From Roseovarius bejariae (GTDB taxonomy: Bacteria; Pseudomonadota; Alphaproteobacteria; Rhodobacterales; Rhodobacteraceae), in NCBI RefSeq assembly GCF_009669325.1, contig NZ_SZWE01000001.1, positions 124,402 to 188,401 on the forward strand: 64,000 nucleotides of DNA, given 5' to 3'. Each line of letters starts with the position of its first letter. Positions within the stretch are counted from its first letter, which is position 1. The position numbers were made by a program, and so were the translations under genes. Of this stretch, positions 8,404-19,589 are shown piece by piece. The notes under the pieces were generated by a model. The model worked only from the letters and a program-made list of their open reading frames with translations, was not told where the DNA came from and did not search any database.

Positions 8404-9000
8404 ATGGGTCAGCATATCGATAATCTCGCCGCTCTGATAGGGTCTCGCATCTGCCATGACCTGATCAGCCCGATAGGTGCGGTGACCAATGGGCTTGAGT
8501 TGATGTCCATGTCCGGCGGCACGGGGCCCGAGTTGGAGCTGGTCAATGAAAGCGCGGTAAATGCCAATGCCCGCGTTCGCCTGTTCCGCTTGGCGTTCGG
8601 ACAGGCAGCGCCCGATCAACACTGCCGTGGCGAGGAAATCGCCGGTATTCTCGGGGATGTCTATGGCAATAGCCGCCTGACCGTGGACTGGGCCCCGCCA
8701 ACAACGCTTTCACGCCCTGACGCACAGGCGCTTATTCTGGCGCTTTTGTGTTGCGAGCAAGCCGTCCCGCATGGCGGAACGGTTTCTCTGTCGGGGCTGC
8801 CGAACGGTTGGCGCGTTATGGCGACCGGCCCACGGCTTGCCCCGGACGCGGCGTTATGGGCGAATCTTAGTCGCCCCTTTCATGACAGCGATCTGACCCC
8901 GGCCCATGTTCAATTCGCCCTGTTGCCCCGGCTTTTGGCCGAGCGTGGCAAGGCTTGTACCTATCAAATCACGACCACCGCTGTCAGCCTGACGTTTTAA
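8404..9000 (+). CDS. chpT: Histidine phosphotransferase ChpT
   Basis: ChpT relays phosphate from the hybrid kinase CckA to CtrA and CpdR, controlling cell cycle, motility and gene-transfer-agent functions in alphaproteobacteria. The 198-residue protein has the phospho-acceptor His in [21 protein letters not shown] (His18-Asp19), followed by a degenerate HATPase-like C-terminal domain lacking ATP-binding boxes, as expected for ChpT. An ATG at 8398 also exists; 8404 has better spacing from GGGAAGG. Its stop codon overlaps the convergent proA stop through the shared TTAA. Confidence 0.92.
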   Translation: MGQHIDNLAALIGSRICHDLISPIGAVTNGLELMSMSGGTGPELELVNESAVNANARVRLFRLAFGQAAPDQHCRGEEIAGILGDVYGNSRLTVDWAPPTTLSRPDAQALILALLCCEQAVPHGGTVSLSGLPNGWRVMATGPRLAPDAALWANLSRPFHDSDLTPAHVQFALLPRLLAERGKACTYQITTTAVSLTF

Positions 9001-10262
9001 CCCCGAACCGCCCCGTCACCTTCGACCAGATATTTGAAACTGGTCAATTGCGCAGCCCCCACCGGGCCGCGGGCATGCATCTTGCCGGTGGCGATGCCGA
9101 TCTCGGCCCCCATGCCGAATTCGCCGCCATCGGCAAACTGGGTCGAGGCATTGCGCATCAGGATCGCACTGTCGAGCCGGGTAAAGAACTGATCGGCGGC
9201 GGCGTCATCCTCGGTGATGATGCAATCGGTGTGCTGGGAATGATGGGTGCGGATATGATCGATGGCCGCGCCGATATCATCGACCATACGTGCTGCGATG
9301 ATCTTATCTAGGTATTCACAGCCCCAATCGCTTTCGCTTGCGGCTTGGGTGCCCTGGATCGCTTGCAAAGTGGCATCGGCGCGCACTTCTACGCCCGCAT
9401 CAATCAGCGCCCGGATAATCCCCTGCCCGATGGTGTCCACGACATCCTTGTGGATCAAAAGGCATTCCGCCGCGCCGCAAATCCCGGTGCGCCGTGTCTT
9501 GGCATTCATCACCACGCGCAGCGCCTTTTCAGGGTCCGCCGCTTTGTCGATATAGATATGCACGATGCCTTCGAGATGGGCAAAGACCGGCACCCGCGCC
9601 TCGCGCTGCACCAGTCCCACGAGGCCCTTGCCGCCACGGGGGACGATCACGTCGATATAATCGATCATGCGCAGCATCTCACTTACCGCCGCGCGGTCGC
9701 GGGTGGGCACCAGTTGCACCGCATCCGCGGGCAGGCCCACCGATGTCAGCCCCTCGACCAGGCAGGCGTGGATCGCGCCTGAGGAATGGAAGCTTTCCGA
9801 CCCGCCGCGCAGGATCACCGCGTTGCCCGACTTGAGGCACAGCGCCCCGGCGTCGGCGGTCACATTCGGGCGACTCTCGTAAATCACGCCGATGACGCCA
9901 AGCGGCGTGCGTACACGACGGATATGCAACCCGCTGTCCATGTCCCACTCGGCCAGAACCTCGCCGACGGGGTCATCCTGTGCTGCCACGGCCCGCAGGC
10001 CATCACAAATGCCCTGAATACGCTCCTCGTTAAGCAGAAGGCGATCCATCATCGCATCCGAGAGGCCCTTGTCACGGCCAAACTCCAGATCCTTGGCGTT
10101 GGCCTCGATGATCTCGGCCCGGCGCGCCCAGACGGCATCCGCCGCAGCCTCAAGCGCGGATCGCTTTACCTCTGCCGTGGCCACGGCAAGCTCCGCCGAG
10201 GCCGCGCGCGCCCGTTTGCCGATCTCGGCCATCAGGGCGGGAATGTTTTCAAGGTCTTTCAT
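8997..10262 (-). CDS. proA: Glutamate-5-semialdehyde dehydrogenase
   Basis: ProA reduces glutamyl-5-phosphate to glutamate-5-semialdehyde in proline synthesis. The protein is 421 residues, the standard ProA length, with the aldehyde dehydrogenase fold. Diagnostic stretches are [19 protein letters not shown], the nucleophile region [13 protein letters not shown], and the C-terminal [20 protein letters not shown]. proB lies 46 bp upstream on the same strand, so proB and proA form the usual pair (with proB first). Confidence 0.97.
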   Translation of the reverse strand: MKDLENIPALMAEIGKRARAASAELAVATAEVKRSALEAAADAVWARRAEIIEANAKDLEFGRDKGLSDAMMDRLLLNEERIQGICDGLRAVAAQDDPVGEVLAEWDMDSGLHIRRVRTPLGVIGVIYESRPNVTADAGALCLKSGNAVILRGGSESFHSSGAIHACLVEGLTSVGLPADAVQLVPTRDRAAVSEMLRMIDYIDVIVPRGGKGLVGLVQREARVPVFAHLEGIVHIYIDKAADPEKALRVVMNAKTRRTGICGAAECLLIHKDVVDTIGQGIIRALIDAGVEVRADATLQAIQGTQAASESDWGCEYLDKIIAARMVDDIGAAIDHIRTHHSQHTDCIITEDDAAADQFFTRLDSAILMRNASTQFADGGEFGMGAEIGIATGKMHARGPVGAAQLTSFKYLVEGDGAVRG

Positions 10263-10308
10263 AGCACTCAGTCCTGTTCCTCATGCCCCAGCCTAGCAGC
10301 AAGGGCGC

Positions 10309-12449
<2,141 letters not shown>

Positions 12450-12471
12450 TTACGCAAAGGCCGGTGCGGCC

Positions 12472-13011
12472 TCAATTCACTTTGCGGCTATAGGTCCAGG
12501 TGGGCACTTTCGCCCCCCGCGCGACCGAGAATGTTTCGGCATCGCCAAGATAGGCGAATCCGCTGTTGGTCAAAACCCGCGCCGAGGCCGGATTATCCTG
12601 AAACACGCTGGCGAAAAAGGTGCGGCAGGCATGAGGATTGGCCTGAAGCAAGGCCTCGGCCGCCGCAGAGGCCAGCCCGGTGTTCCAAAACGCCGGCGCC
12701 ACCCAGTAGCCAACCTCGGATTGGCCTTGCTCAACCCGTTTCAGGCTGATCACGCCCATTACTTCGGGACCGCCCGATTTCGTGCCGTCCATGGCCCAGA
12801 CATCCTCAACCCTATCTGGCGCTAGCGCACGGGTAATGAAGGCCTCGATCGTCCCGGGCGGCAAGGGGTGCGGGATCGACGAGGTCATCGTCGCCACGCG
12901 TTCATCCCCCGCGTAAAGCTCTACCAGCCCTTCGTCCGAGGGGCGCAAAGGCCGCAGGTCAAAACGCTCTGCCTCGATCACGGGCTGCGTGATGGGTGAT
13001 TCAATGGTCAT
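12472..13011 (-). CDS. GNAT-family N-acetyltransferase
   Basis: A 179-residue acetyltransferase of the RimJ/RimL-like GNAT group. It begins with FDLRPLRPSDEGLVELYAGDERV. A beta strand GVISLKRVEQGQSEVGYWVAPAFWNTGLASAAAEALL follows, where GYWV...GLA is the acetyl-CoA binding core, then NPASARVLTNSGFAYLG, typical of this group. Its substrate is unknown. The ATG at 13011 overlaps the stop of the LysE-type gene by ATGA, which decides the start over the longer open frame. Confidence 0.88.
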   Translation of the reverse strand: MTIESPITQPVIEAERFDLRPLRPSDEGLVELYAGDERVATMTSSIPHPLPPGTIEAFITRALAPDRVEDVWAMDGTKSGGPEVMGVISLKRVEQGQSEVGYWVAPAFWNTGLASAAAEALLQANPHACRTFFASVFQDNPASARVLTNSGFAYLGDAETFSVARGAKVPTWTYSRKVN

Positions 13012-13613
13012 GCCTGTCCTCCTCCAAACAGCACGAACAGAACCGAGGCGACGGTCAGGCCCGCCAAGGTCCACATCAGGTATTTCTCGGCAGGCGTTCC
13101 TGCAACCGTCTTGGCGATCCGGTCGCCGGCAAAGGTCCAGACCGGATGCAACAACAATTGCAGCCCCAGAAGCCCCGCCGCGATCACCATCGTCGCCTGA
13201 AGCGCGGGCGTGCCCGGCCCCACGAAATTGGTGAACCCTGCCACGATCATCGCCCAGGCCTTGGGATTGAGCGGATGCACGATCAACCCCGCGGCAAACC
13301 CCGGAACGCGTTCCACTTCTTGCCCGTGGTCCATCCGCAGGTTGGCCACTTTCCACGCCAGCCAAAAGATATAGGCCGCCGAAGCATATTTCAGGCCCGC
13401 AAACAGCCAGGGCACCTGCGCCGCCAGTTCCATAAGGCCAAAGCCCACGGGCCAGATGATCAACTGCTTGCCAAGCGCCACCCCGCCCACAAAGGGCAAG
13501 GCCGCGCGAAAGCCAAAGCGCGCGCCAGTGGCCAGAAGCGCCATGTTCGCGGGCCCCGGTGTGCCCACCTGACTGGCAGCGAAGGCCAGAAAACTGATCA
13601 CGGCAACGCCCAT
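13008..13613 (-). CDS. LysE-family translocator
   Basis: A 201-residue inner-membrane exporter of the LysE/RhtB superfamily, which exports amino acids or related metabolites. The conserved N-terminal motif is SQVGTPGPANMALLATGARFGFRAALPFVGGVALG. Six membrane helices can be outlined, including the conserved YIFWLAWKV and LNPKAWAMIVAGF stretches. It is translationally coupled (ATGA) to the downstream GNAT gene. The intrinsic terminator of rpmA separates it from the ribosomal genes, so the pair probably has its own promoter. Confidence 0.9.
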   Translation of the reverse strand: MGVAVISFLAFAASQVGTPGPANMALLATGARFGFRAALPFVGGVALGKQLIIWPVGFGLMELAAQVPWLFAGLKYASAAYIFWLAWKVANLRMDHGQEVERVPGFAAGLIVHPLNPKAWAMIVAGFTNFVGPGTPALQATMVIAAGLLGLQLLLHPVWTFAGDRIAKTVAGTPAEKYLMWTLAGLTVASVLFVLFGGGQA

Positions 13614-13631
13614 GCGGTTGCCTCCTGCAAA

Positions 13632-13664
13632 GAAAAAGGGGACCGGCTGTGCCGATCCCCTTTT
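13632..13664 (-). terminator. Intrinsic terminator after rpmA
   Basis: On the minus strand, a GC-rich stem (AAGGGGAtCGGC / GCCGGtCCCCTT, 3-nt loop ACA) is followed by a run of Ts. It lies 24 bp after the rpmA stop codon and is the clearest Rho-independent terminator in the window. Confidence 0.85.
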
Positions 13665-13687
13665 GATTCAAATATCTTAAGGTCGGC

Positions 13688-13957
13688 TTACTCGGCGGCC
13701 TCCGCCACTGGCAGAACCGATACAAAGGTGCGGCCTTTGATGCCCTTGTGGAACTTCACGTTCCCTTCGACAACGGCAAAAAGCGTGTGGTCTTTGCCTT
13801 GACCAACACCTTCGCCCGGCCAGAACTTGTTGCCACGTTGACGTGCGATGATGTTGCCGGGAATGACCGACTGACCACCGTATTTCTTGACGCCAAGGCG
13901 ACGACCGGCAGAGTCGCGACCGTTACGGGATGAACCGCCTGCTTTCTTGTGTGCCAT
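13688..13957 (-). CDS. rpmA: 50S ribosomal protein L27
   Basis: L27 sits near the peptidyl transferase centre. The 89-residue sequence is typical: [35 protein letters not shown] and the histidine-lysine region near FHKG. It begins directly with MAHKKAG, without the cleavable N-terminal extension of Firmicutes L27. It lies 11 bp downstream of rplU in the same transcript and is followed by a strong terminator. Confidence 0.98.
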   Translation of the reverse strand: MAHKKAGGSSRNGRDSAGRRLGVKKYGGQSVIPGNIIARQRGNKFWPGEGVGQGKDHTLFAVVEGNVKFHKGIKGRTFVSVLPVAEAAE

Positions 13958-13968
13958 TGGGTCTCTCC

Positions 13969-14661
13969 TTAACCTTTAGTCAGCTCTTTGGCCTGATCGA
14001 TCCAGCCTTCGCGCTCGATCCGGCCTTTGAACGACAGCTTCTCGTCCATATCAGCAACATCGGCGTCCGTCCATGCCGCGATCTGGGCAAAGCTGGTGAC
14101 GCCTGCTTCGTTCAGTTTCTTCTCAAGCGCCGGGCCAACGCCGCTCAGTTTCTTGAGGTCGTCGCCCTTGTCGGCCTTGGCGGCTTTCTTCGGCGCGGCC
14201 TTCTTGGGTTCTGCCTTTTTCTCGGCTTTCTTGGGCTCGGCTTTCTTTTCGGCCTTCTTGGCCGGTTTCGCAGTAGCAGCAGCACCAGCCGCCACAGCCG
14301 CGATCGAGCCTGCACCAACAGCGGCTTTCACGCCGGACTTGTCGGCACCTTTTTCAAGGATCTCGGTCACGCGCAGAAGCGTCAGTTGCTGGCGGTGGCC
14401 AACGGTACGCTTCGAGCTGTGCTTCCGGCGGCGCTTGACGAAGTTGATGACCTTGTCACCCTTCACCTGATCGACCACCTCGGCCTGAACGGCTGCGCCG
14501 TCAACCAGAGGCGCGCCCACGACCGGCTTGTCGCCGCCCAGCATCAGAATTTCGTTGAATTGGACTTTCTCACCGGCGTCCGCTGCAAGTTTCTCAACAC
14601 GAAGCATGTCACCCGACTGCACCGTATATTGCTTGCCACCGGTCTTGATGACCGCAAACAT
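13969..14661 (-). CDS. rplU: 50S ribosomal protein L21 with C-terminal extension
   Basis: The first 100 residues are standard L21 ([20 protein letters not shown], then [22 protein letters not shown]). Ordinary L21 is about 103 residues; this one is 230. The extension has an Ala-rich stretch, a low-complexity Lys/Ala/Glu/Pro linker (repeats of [12 protein letters not shown]), and a compact C-terminal domain beginning [20 protein letters not shown], which resembles a helix-hairpin-helix motif. Extended L21 proteins are known in Rhodobacterales. The start at 14661 gives the conserved MFAV N-terminus. The promoter at 14802-14830 leaves a leader of about 130 nt. Confidence 0.95.
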   Translation of the reverse strand: MFAVIKTGGKQYTVQSGDMLRVEKLAADAGEKVQFNEILMLGGDKPVVGAPLVDGAAVQAEVVDQVKGDKVINFVKRRRKHSSKRTVGHRQQLTLLRVTEILEKGADKSGVKAAVGAGSIAAVAAGAAATAKPAKKAEKKAEPKKAEKKAEPKKAAPKKAAKADKGDDLKKLSGVGPALEKKLNEAGVTSFAQIAAWTDADVADMDEKLSFKGRIEREGWIDQAKELTKG

Positions 14662-14801
14662 CTGCGTCTTCCTTTTCCGTTGCCGCGTTCTGTGGTCCCC
14701 GCCTTTGCGGAAGTTGCTGACCTTAGCCACCGTCGAACAGCGCGCCCTGTCATGGGCGTAATTCATACACCCCCGCACAGCCGATGCTGCCGGGATGCGC
14801 G

Positions 14802-14830
14802 CTTATTCAAGAGATCGGGTTCAAAGTCAA
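14802..14830 (-). promoter_or_regulatory. Sigma-70-type promoter for rplU-rpmA
   Basis: On the minus strand a TTGACT -35 box (14825-14830) and AATAAG -10 box (14802-14807) are separated by 17 bp. Transcription would start near 14795, giving a leader of about 130 nt before rplU. Confidence 0.5.
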
Positions 14831-14849
14831 GGGGCTGCGGCGTTGATTA

Positions 14850-15677
14850 TCAGAGTTTCTCGCTCTGCATATGCTGCGCCACGGCCTGCCCCATGAGATA
14901 GGACAATTCTTCATACATGCGGTCGAACGCCATGAACAGCCCGGAATTAAGCGCCCGCCCCGCATCGCTTTGCCAAAAGGAAAGATAACGGTCCAAGTCT
15001 TCTTCGGGCAGCGGATCATAGGCCATCAACAAAAAACCGCCAAGCCAGCTTTCCGAGTCGGCGCGGAACGCCTCCTCCTGCGACCACAGGTCGGCCAGCA
15101 TGTCGTCTTGCGTCATGTCCAACTCGCCGCCATCCATCATCCCGCGATAGAACATCATCGTGGAGTTCATCGCCCCTGCGACGTTCCGTTCGATCAGGTC
15201 GCTGTCGGCGATCATCCGGTCTACCTGTTCGCGCAAGCGGGAATCTTCGGGGTCTTCTGCCGCATGACGCGCACGAGCTTGTTCCTCGATGCCCGGATCG
15301 AGGAAGGCCCGGCGCGCGGCAACCTCAAGCGCGACGATTTCGGCGCCCGGATCCCCGTTATAGAAGGCCACCACCTCCAGCATTTCGGCCTTTGTCAGGG
15401 CCGTTTCAAAGCCCTGCCGGATCAAACGCCGCATGCGCTCGGGATCGTGGATTCGCATGACGGTCTTCTGCCAGCTATCGGTATCGGCACCGGGCAACAT
15501 CTCGTTGGCCACGTCCTCGCCATAGCGACGGCCCTCCTCGCGCATCACCTCGATGGTGTCGGCAATACGCATGGCCTCCATCATGCGATCGACCGGCGCG
15601 GCCTCTTGCGCAAGGCTCGCCACGGGCCACAGGACCATGGCACAGGTCATGACGATCCGGCTCAGAATGCCCCCCAT
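14850..15677 (-). CDS. Secreted DUF2059-like protein (copy 1)
   Basis: A 275-residue exported protein of unknown function. It has a Sec signal peptide (MGGILSRIVMTCAMVLWPVASLAQ, cleavage near residue 23-24). A helical domain of the DUF2059 type follows, with EMLEVVAFYNGDPGAEIVALE as the conserved core. Its upstream neighbour is a related secreted protein separated by 2 bp, so the two are co-transcribed and probably arose by duplication. No catalytic motif is visible. Confidence 0.75.
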   Translation of the reverse strand: MGGILSRIVMTCAMVLWPVASLAQEAAPVDRMMEAMRIADTIEVMREEGRRYGEDVANEMLPGADTDSWQKTVMRIHDPERMRRLIRQGFETALTKAEMLEVVAFYNGDPGAEIVALEVAARRAFLDPGIEEQARARHAAEDPEDSRLREQVDRMIADSDLIERNVAGAMNSTMMFYRGMMDGGELDMTQDDMLADLWSQEEAFRADSESWLGGFLLMAYDPLPEEDLDRYLSFWQSDAGRALNSGLFMAFDRMYEELSYLMGQAVAQHMQSEKL

Positions 15678-15679
15678 TC

Positions 15680-16525
15680 CTACAGCTCCTGTCCCGGGTG
15701 CAGGTCGGCCATACGCGCGGCCAGACGTTCATACCGGCCCGCCATGATCTCGAATTGCACGGCGTTCATCAGCTCGTAAACCCGCTGCATCCGGGGATGT
15801 TCAAGCGCCTCACGGTAGGCGTCCAGATCCTCGGTTGAAATATCGGCATAGGTATAGGCGGCATTGGCAAGTGCCCCGGCCTTGAGTTGTATCCGCAGCT
15901 CGTTTTCCCCCTGTTTCAACAAGGCACGCAGCGACTCTTCGTCAATCGCCCGCTCCAGCACGCCCGCATGCGAGGCGGCCATGAGGAACCGCACCTGTAC
16001 CTCCTGCACGGCACGCACCGCGTTTCCCGACTGATCAATCGCGGCATTCAACCCCTTGATGACCTGCAAGCGGGTATCGCCCGCACGCATCATCGCGGTC
16101 ACTCGCTCCTCGCCATCCTCACGCTTGCCGCTGTCATCCTCGACCATATGCGAGGCATTCTCGACCTCGACCAACCTCTGCCCCAGGTCCGAGGCATAAA
16201 ATCCCGCCGCATGGGCCAGATCCTCTTCAGACAGGGTTTGCGAAAGAATGTCCAAAGCCGTCTTGCGCATCTCGCCGGTGTCGAACACCTCGTTCGCCAC
16301 GCGCTCCCAGTCACTGCCGAAATCACTGGCCTCCATGCCCAGCATCCGGGGCGCGTCGGCCGCGCTCAGGGCGAGACTATCGAGGGCAACGCCAAACCCC
16401 GTCACCTCGAGGAAGGCTTCAAGCCGGTCCCGATCCGCAGCCCGCAGCGGCCCCGCCTGCATCACGACAAGCAACACAGGCAACAAGAGCATCATCAACC
16501 GTGGCATTGGTATCACTCGGGGCAT
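15680..16525 (-). CDS. Secreted DUF2059-like protein (copy 2)
   Basis: A 281-residue exported protein related to its downstream neighbour. The ATG at 16525 follows a strong AAGGAGGG, giving the signal peptide MPRVIPMPRLMMLLLPVLLVVMQAGPLRA; an earlier in-frame ATG at 16558 lacks this context. The core EEDLAHAAGFYASDLGQRLVEVE aligns with the FYNGDPGAEIVALE segment of copy 1. The rest is helical with no recognisable active site. It is divergent from the tRNA-Ser gene. Confidence 0.73.
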   Translation of the reverse strand: MPRVIPMPRLMMLLLPVLLVVMQAGPLRAADRDRLEAFLEVTGFGVALDSLALSAADAPRMLGMEASDFGSDWERVANEVFDTGEMRKTALDILSQTLSEEDLAHAAGFYASDLGQRLVEVENASHMVEDDSGKREDGEERVTAMMRAGDTRLQVIKGLNAAIDQSGNAVRAVQEVQVRFLMAASHAGVLERAIDEESLRALLKQGENELRIQLKAGALANAAYTYADISTEDLDAYREALEHPRMQRVYELMNAVQFEIMAGRYERLAARMADLHPGQEL

Positions 16526-16651
16526 GGTCCCTCCTTTTAAGTCGTGAAAATGGGGCATATCTCCAACCTAGGCAAAAACTCTGCACAAACAATGCAAAAC
16601 CCCCTTGTCTCACCCCGCAAAGCCGATTAAACGCACCCCCCAGACCCCCGC

Positions 16652-16741
16652 GGAGAGGTGCCGGAGTGGTCGAACGGGGCGGTCTCGAAAACCGTTGATC
16701 CTTCACGGGATCCCAGGGTTCGAATCCCTGTCTCTCCGCCA
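16652..16741 (+). tRNA. tRNA-Ser (anticodon CGA)
   Basis: A 90-nt type II tRNA. The acceptor stem GGAGAGG pairs with TCTCTCC, and the anticodon arm has loop CTCGAAA, giving CGA (reads UCG). A long variable arm (TTGATCCTTCACGGGATCC region) marks serine. The T-arm contains GGTTCGAATCC. CCA is encoded at 16739-16741. Confidence 0.96.
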
Positions 16742-16843
16742 TTCATTCCATGAATCCCACGTATCAAAACAACCGTGTCAGCCATTGGCACGGTTTGAGC
16801 AGTCATGCGTTCTGCCCTGTGGTGCGCCTATATGTCATGCATA

Positions 16844-16866
16844 ATTGGTAATAATACCTTACCAAT
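16844..16866. promoter_or_regulatory. Inverted repeat upstream of glcB (GntR-like operator candidate)
   Basis: ATTGGTAA and TTACCAAT form a perfect 8-bp dyad around a 7-bp centre, about 90 bp upstream of the glcB start. TGGT/ACCA half-sites are characteristic of GntR-family regulators of the FadR/PdhR/GlcC group. Confidence 0.5.
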
Positions 16867-16909
16867 CATGTTGCCGATAGGAAACTTTAGCGCTAAGTTC
16901 GCGCCAATC

Positions 16910-16925
16910 GCATGCAATTGCATGC
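16910..16925. promoter_or_regulatory. 16-bp perfect palindrome in glcB leader
   Basis: GCATGCAATTGCATGC is a perfect 16-bp palindrome ending 29 bp before the glcB start codon. With the dyad at 16844-16866 and TTAGCGCTAA at 16887-16896, it makes three symmetric elements in 82 bp. Confidence 0.5.
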
Positions 16926-16954
16926 CCGGAAATCCAAAAACGGAGGAGCGCGAC

Positions 16955-19102
16955 ATGGTGCAACGTATCGACAAGCAAGGCTTACAAGTGGCAGAGGAAC
17001 TGGCCCATTTTGTAGATGAACAAGCCCTGCCGGGCACCGATGTCTCGCCCGAAAGCTTCTGGTCGGGCCTGTCCCGGTTGGTCAAAGAGATGGCCCCGAG
17101 AAACAAGGCCTTCCTCGAACGCCGGGAGGAACTGCAAAGCCAGATCGACGATTGGCACATTCGCCACCGCAACCAGCCGCATGATCACGAGGCTTACAAG
17201 GCGTTTCTCAAGGACATCGGCTATCTTGTCGAGGAAGGCCCCGATTTCGAAATCGAGACCGCCAACGTCGACCCCGAGATCGCCCTTGTGCCGGGTCCGC
17301 AACTCGTGGTGCCGATCACCAATGCCCGCTATGCGCTGAATGCCGCCAATGCCCGCTGGGGAAGCCTCTATGACTGCCTTTACGGCACCGACGCCATGGG
17401 GAGCCTGCCCCCCAAGGGCGGCTATGATCGCGGCCATGGGGCCCGCGTCGTGGCCCGCGCCCGGGTATTCCTGGACGAGGCGTTTCCGATTACCGGCACC
17501 AGCCACGCGGATGTGCGCCGTTATTACGTGCAGGACGGAGCATTGTTGGTCGACGACTGCCCACTTGCCCAGCCCGAGAAATTCGTGGGCTACCGCGGCA
17601 ACCCCAAGGCCCCCGATGCCATCCTGCTGCGCAACAACGGTCTACATGTCGAGCTGATCTTCGACCGCGCTCATTTCATCGGCTGCCGCGATCAGGCGCT
17701 TCTGGCCGATGTCCAGATCGAAAGCGCCGTGTCGGCCATCATGGATTGCGAAGATTCGGTCGCCTGCGTCGATGCCGAGGACAAGGTTCAGGCTTATTCC
17801 AACTGGCTGGGCCTGATGCAGGGTAACCTTGAGGCCAGTCTGGACAAAGGCGGCAAAACCATTACCCGCCGCTTGGCCGAAGACCGCCACTATACCGCGC
17901 CCGATGGCAGTGACCTCACGCTCAAGGGCCGCGCCCTGATGTGGGTGCGCAATGTGGGCCACCTGATGACCAACCCCGCCATTTTGGACGCCGACGGCAA
18001 TGAAATCCCCGAAGGCCTGATGGATGCCGCCATCACCACGCTGATCGGGATGCACGACCTCAAACGCGACAGCGGCAACTCGGTGCATGGCTCGATCTAT
18101 ATCGTGAAGCCCAAGATGCACGGCCCCGAAGAAGTGGCCTTTACCGACGAGATATTCACGCAGGTGGAAGACTTCCTCGGCCTGCCGCAATACACCGTCA
18201 AGGTGGGCGTCATGGACGAAGAACGCCGCACCTCGGTCAATCTCAAGGAATGCATCCGCGCCGCCAAGCATCGCGTGGCCTTCATCAACACCGGCTTCCT
18301 TGACCGGACAGGCGACGAAATCCACACCAGCATGGAGGCCGGCCCCTTCAGCCGCAAAGACTTCATCAAGCGCAAGGCATGGATCGCGGGGTACGAGAAC
18401 CAGAACGTGGATATCGGGCTGGAATGCGGATTGTCCGGCAAGGCACAGATCGGCAAGGGCATGTGGGCCATGCCCGACATGATGGCCGCTATGCTGGAGC
18501 AGAAGATCGAGCACCCGAAATCCGGGGCCAATTGCGCATGGGTCCCCTCGCCCACGGCGGCCACGCTGCACGCGCTGCATTATCACAAGGTCGATGTTTT
18601 CGCGGTACAGGACAAGCTCAAAGCCGGGGGGCGGCGCGCCTTTGTCGATACGCTTCTGGATATTCCGATGGCCAGTTATCAGAAGTGGTCGAAGGACCAG
18701 ATCCTAAAGGAAGTGGAAAACAACGCCCAAGGCATCCTTGGCTATGTTGTCCGTTGGATTGATCAGGGGGTGGGCTGTTCCAAGGTGCCCGACATCAACG
18801 ATGTCGGCCTGATGGAAGATCGCGCGACTTGCCGGATCAGCTCTCAACATATCGCCAACTGGCTGCACCACGGCGTGGTCAGCGAGGTCGAGGCGATGGA
18901 GGCGATGCAGAAGATGGCACAAGTTGTGGACCGTCAGAACGCCGACGACCCCAGCTATCACCCGATGGCCCCCGGTTTCGACGGCATCGCTTTCCAAGCC
19001 GCCTGCGATCTGGTCTTCAAGGGGCGCGTGCAACCCTCGGGCTATACCGAACCCGTGCTGCATCGCCGCCGGTTGGAACTCAAAGCCGCGCAATCGGCAT
19101 AA
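16955..19102 (+). CDS. glcB: Malate synthase G
   Basis: This enzyme condenses glyoxylate with acetyl-CoA to malate, in the glyoxylate and glycolate pathways. At 715 residues it is the long, monomeric G-type isoform. Recognisable blocks are [72 protein letters not shown], and [17 protein letters not shown]. The Cys-containing [13 protein letters not shown] segment is also typical. The start at 16955 ([13 protein letters not shown]) has GGAGGA upstream and fits the family N-terminus better than the longer frame. glcG follows 21 bp downstream. Confidence 0.97.
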   Translation: MVQRIDKQGLQVAEELAHFVDEQALPGTDVSPESFWSGLSRLVKEMAPRNKAFLERREELQSQIDDWHIRHRNQPHDHEAYKAFLKDIGYLVEEGPDFEIETANVDPEIALVPGPQLVVPITNARYALNAANARWGSLYDCLYGTDAMGSLPPKGGYDRGHGARVVARARVFLDEAFPITGTSHADVRRYYVQDGALLVDDCPLAQPEKFVGYRGNPKAPDAILLRNNGLHVELIFDRAHFIGCRDQALLADVQIESAVSAIMDCEDSVACVDAEDKVQAYSNWLGLMQGNLEASLDKGGKTITRRLAEDRHYTAPDGSDLTLKGRALMWVRNVGHLMTNPAILDADGNEIPEGLMDAAITTLIGMHDLKRDSGNSVHGSIYIVKPKMHGPEEVAFTDEIFTQVEDFLGLPQYTVKVGVMDEERRTSVNLKECIRAAKHRVAFINTGFLDRTGDEIHTSMEAGPFSRKDFIKRKAWIAGYENQNVDIGLECGLSGKAQIGKGMWAMPDMMAAMLEQKIEHPKSGANCAWVPSPTAATLHALHYHKVDVFAVQDKLKAGGRRAFVDTLLDIPMASYQKWSKDQILKEVENNAQGILGYVVRWIDQGVGCSKVPDINDVGLMEDRATCRISSQHIANWLHHGVVSEVEAMEAMQKMAQVVDRQNADDPSYHPMAPGFDGIAFQAACDLVFKGRVQPSGYTEPVLHRRRLELKAAQSA

Positions 19103-19123
19103 ACAGATAGTCAGGAGGCCAAA

Positions 19124-19552
19124 ATGGCAGAACTCTCGCTCAACCGCGCCCGCTCGATCATCCGCAAGGCCCTTGCCAAGGGCCGTGAGGAAGGTTTCAA
19201 ACCGCTGTCTGTCGTGGTGCTGGATACCGGCGGTCACGTCAAAGCCTTTGAACGTGAAGACGGCGCAGCCCCCGGGCGTTTCAACATCGCCCACGGCAAG
19301 GCCTATGGCGCAATCATGCTTGGTATGGCAGGCCGGGCGCAAATGGCCCGCGCCGAACAACAGGCCTATTTCATGGCCGCCGTGAATGGCGTCTATGGCG
19401 GGCAGGTCGTGCCGGTACCGGGTGGCGTTCTGGTGCGTGACAAGCGCGGCAAGATCGTGGGCGCTGTTGGGGTCACGGGCGATACCTCCGACAATGACGT
19501 CATCGCCGCCGTGGCCGGGATCGAGGCCGTGGGCCTGACCCCCGAGGACTAA
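19124..19552 (+). CDS. glcG: GlcG/HbpS-family protein
   Basis: A 142-residue protein of the heme-degrading/HbpS-GlcG fold. GlcG is encoded with glycolate-utilisation genes in many bacteria, but its biochemical role is unclear. Signatures are ARSIIRKALAKGREEGFKPLSVVVLDTGGHVKAFEREDGA, then IAHGKAYGA, PGGVLVRD and GAVGVTGDTSDNDV. It follows glcB in the same direction with a GGAGG ribosome-binding site and is probably co-transcribed with it. Confidence 0.88.
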   Translation: MAELSLNRARSIIRKALAKGREEGFKPLSVVVLDTGGHVKAFEREDGAAPGRFNIAHGKAYGAIMLGMAGRAQMARAEQQAYFMAAVNGVYGGQVVPVPGGVLVRDKRGKIVGAVGVTGDTSDNDVIAAVAGIEAVGLTPED

Positions 19553-19555
19553 TCC

Positions 19556-19589
19556 TTGAGGCGCACGCCAGTCACTGGCGTGCCCTCAA
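19556..19589. terminator. Bidirectional terminator hairpin between glcG and allE
   Basis: A long dyad: TTGAG plus GCACGCCAGT pair with ACTGGCGTGC plus CTCAA around a single central C. It lies between the converging glcG and allE genes and includes the allE stop codon. Confidence 0.7.
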
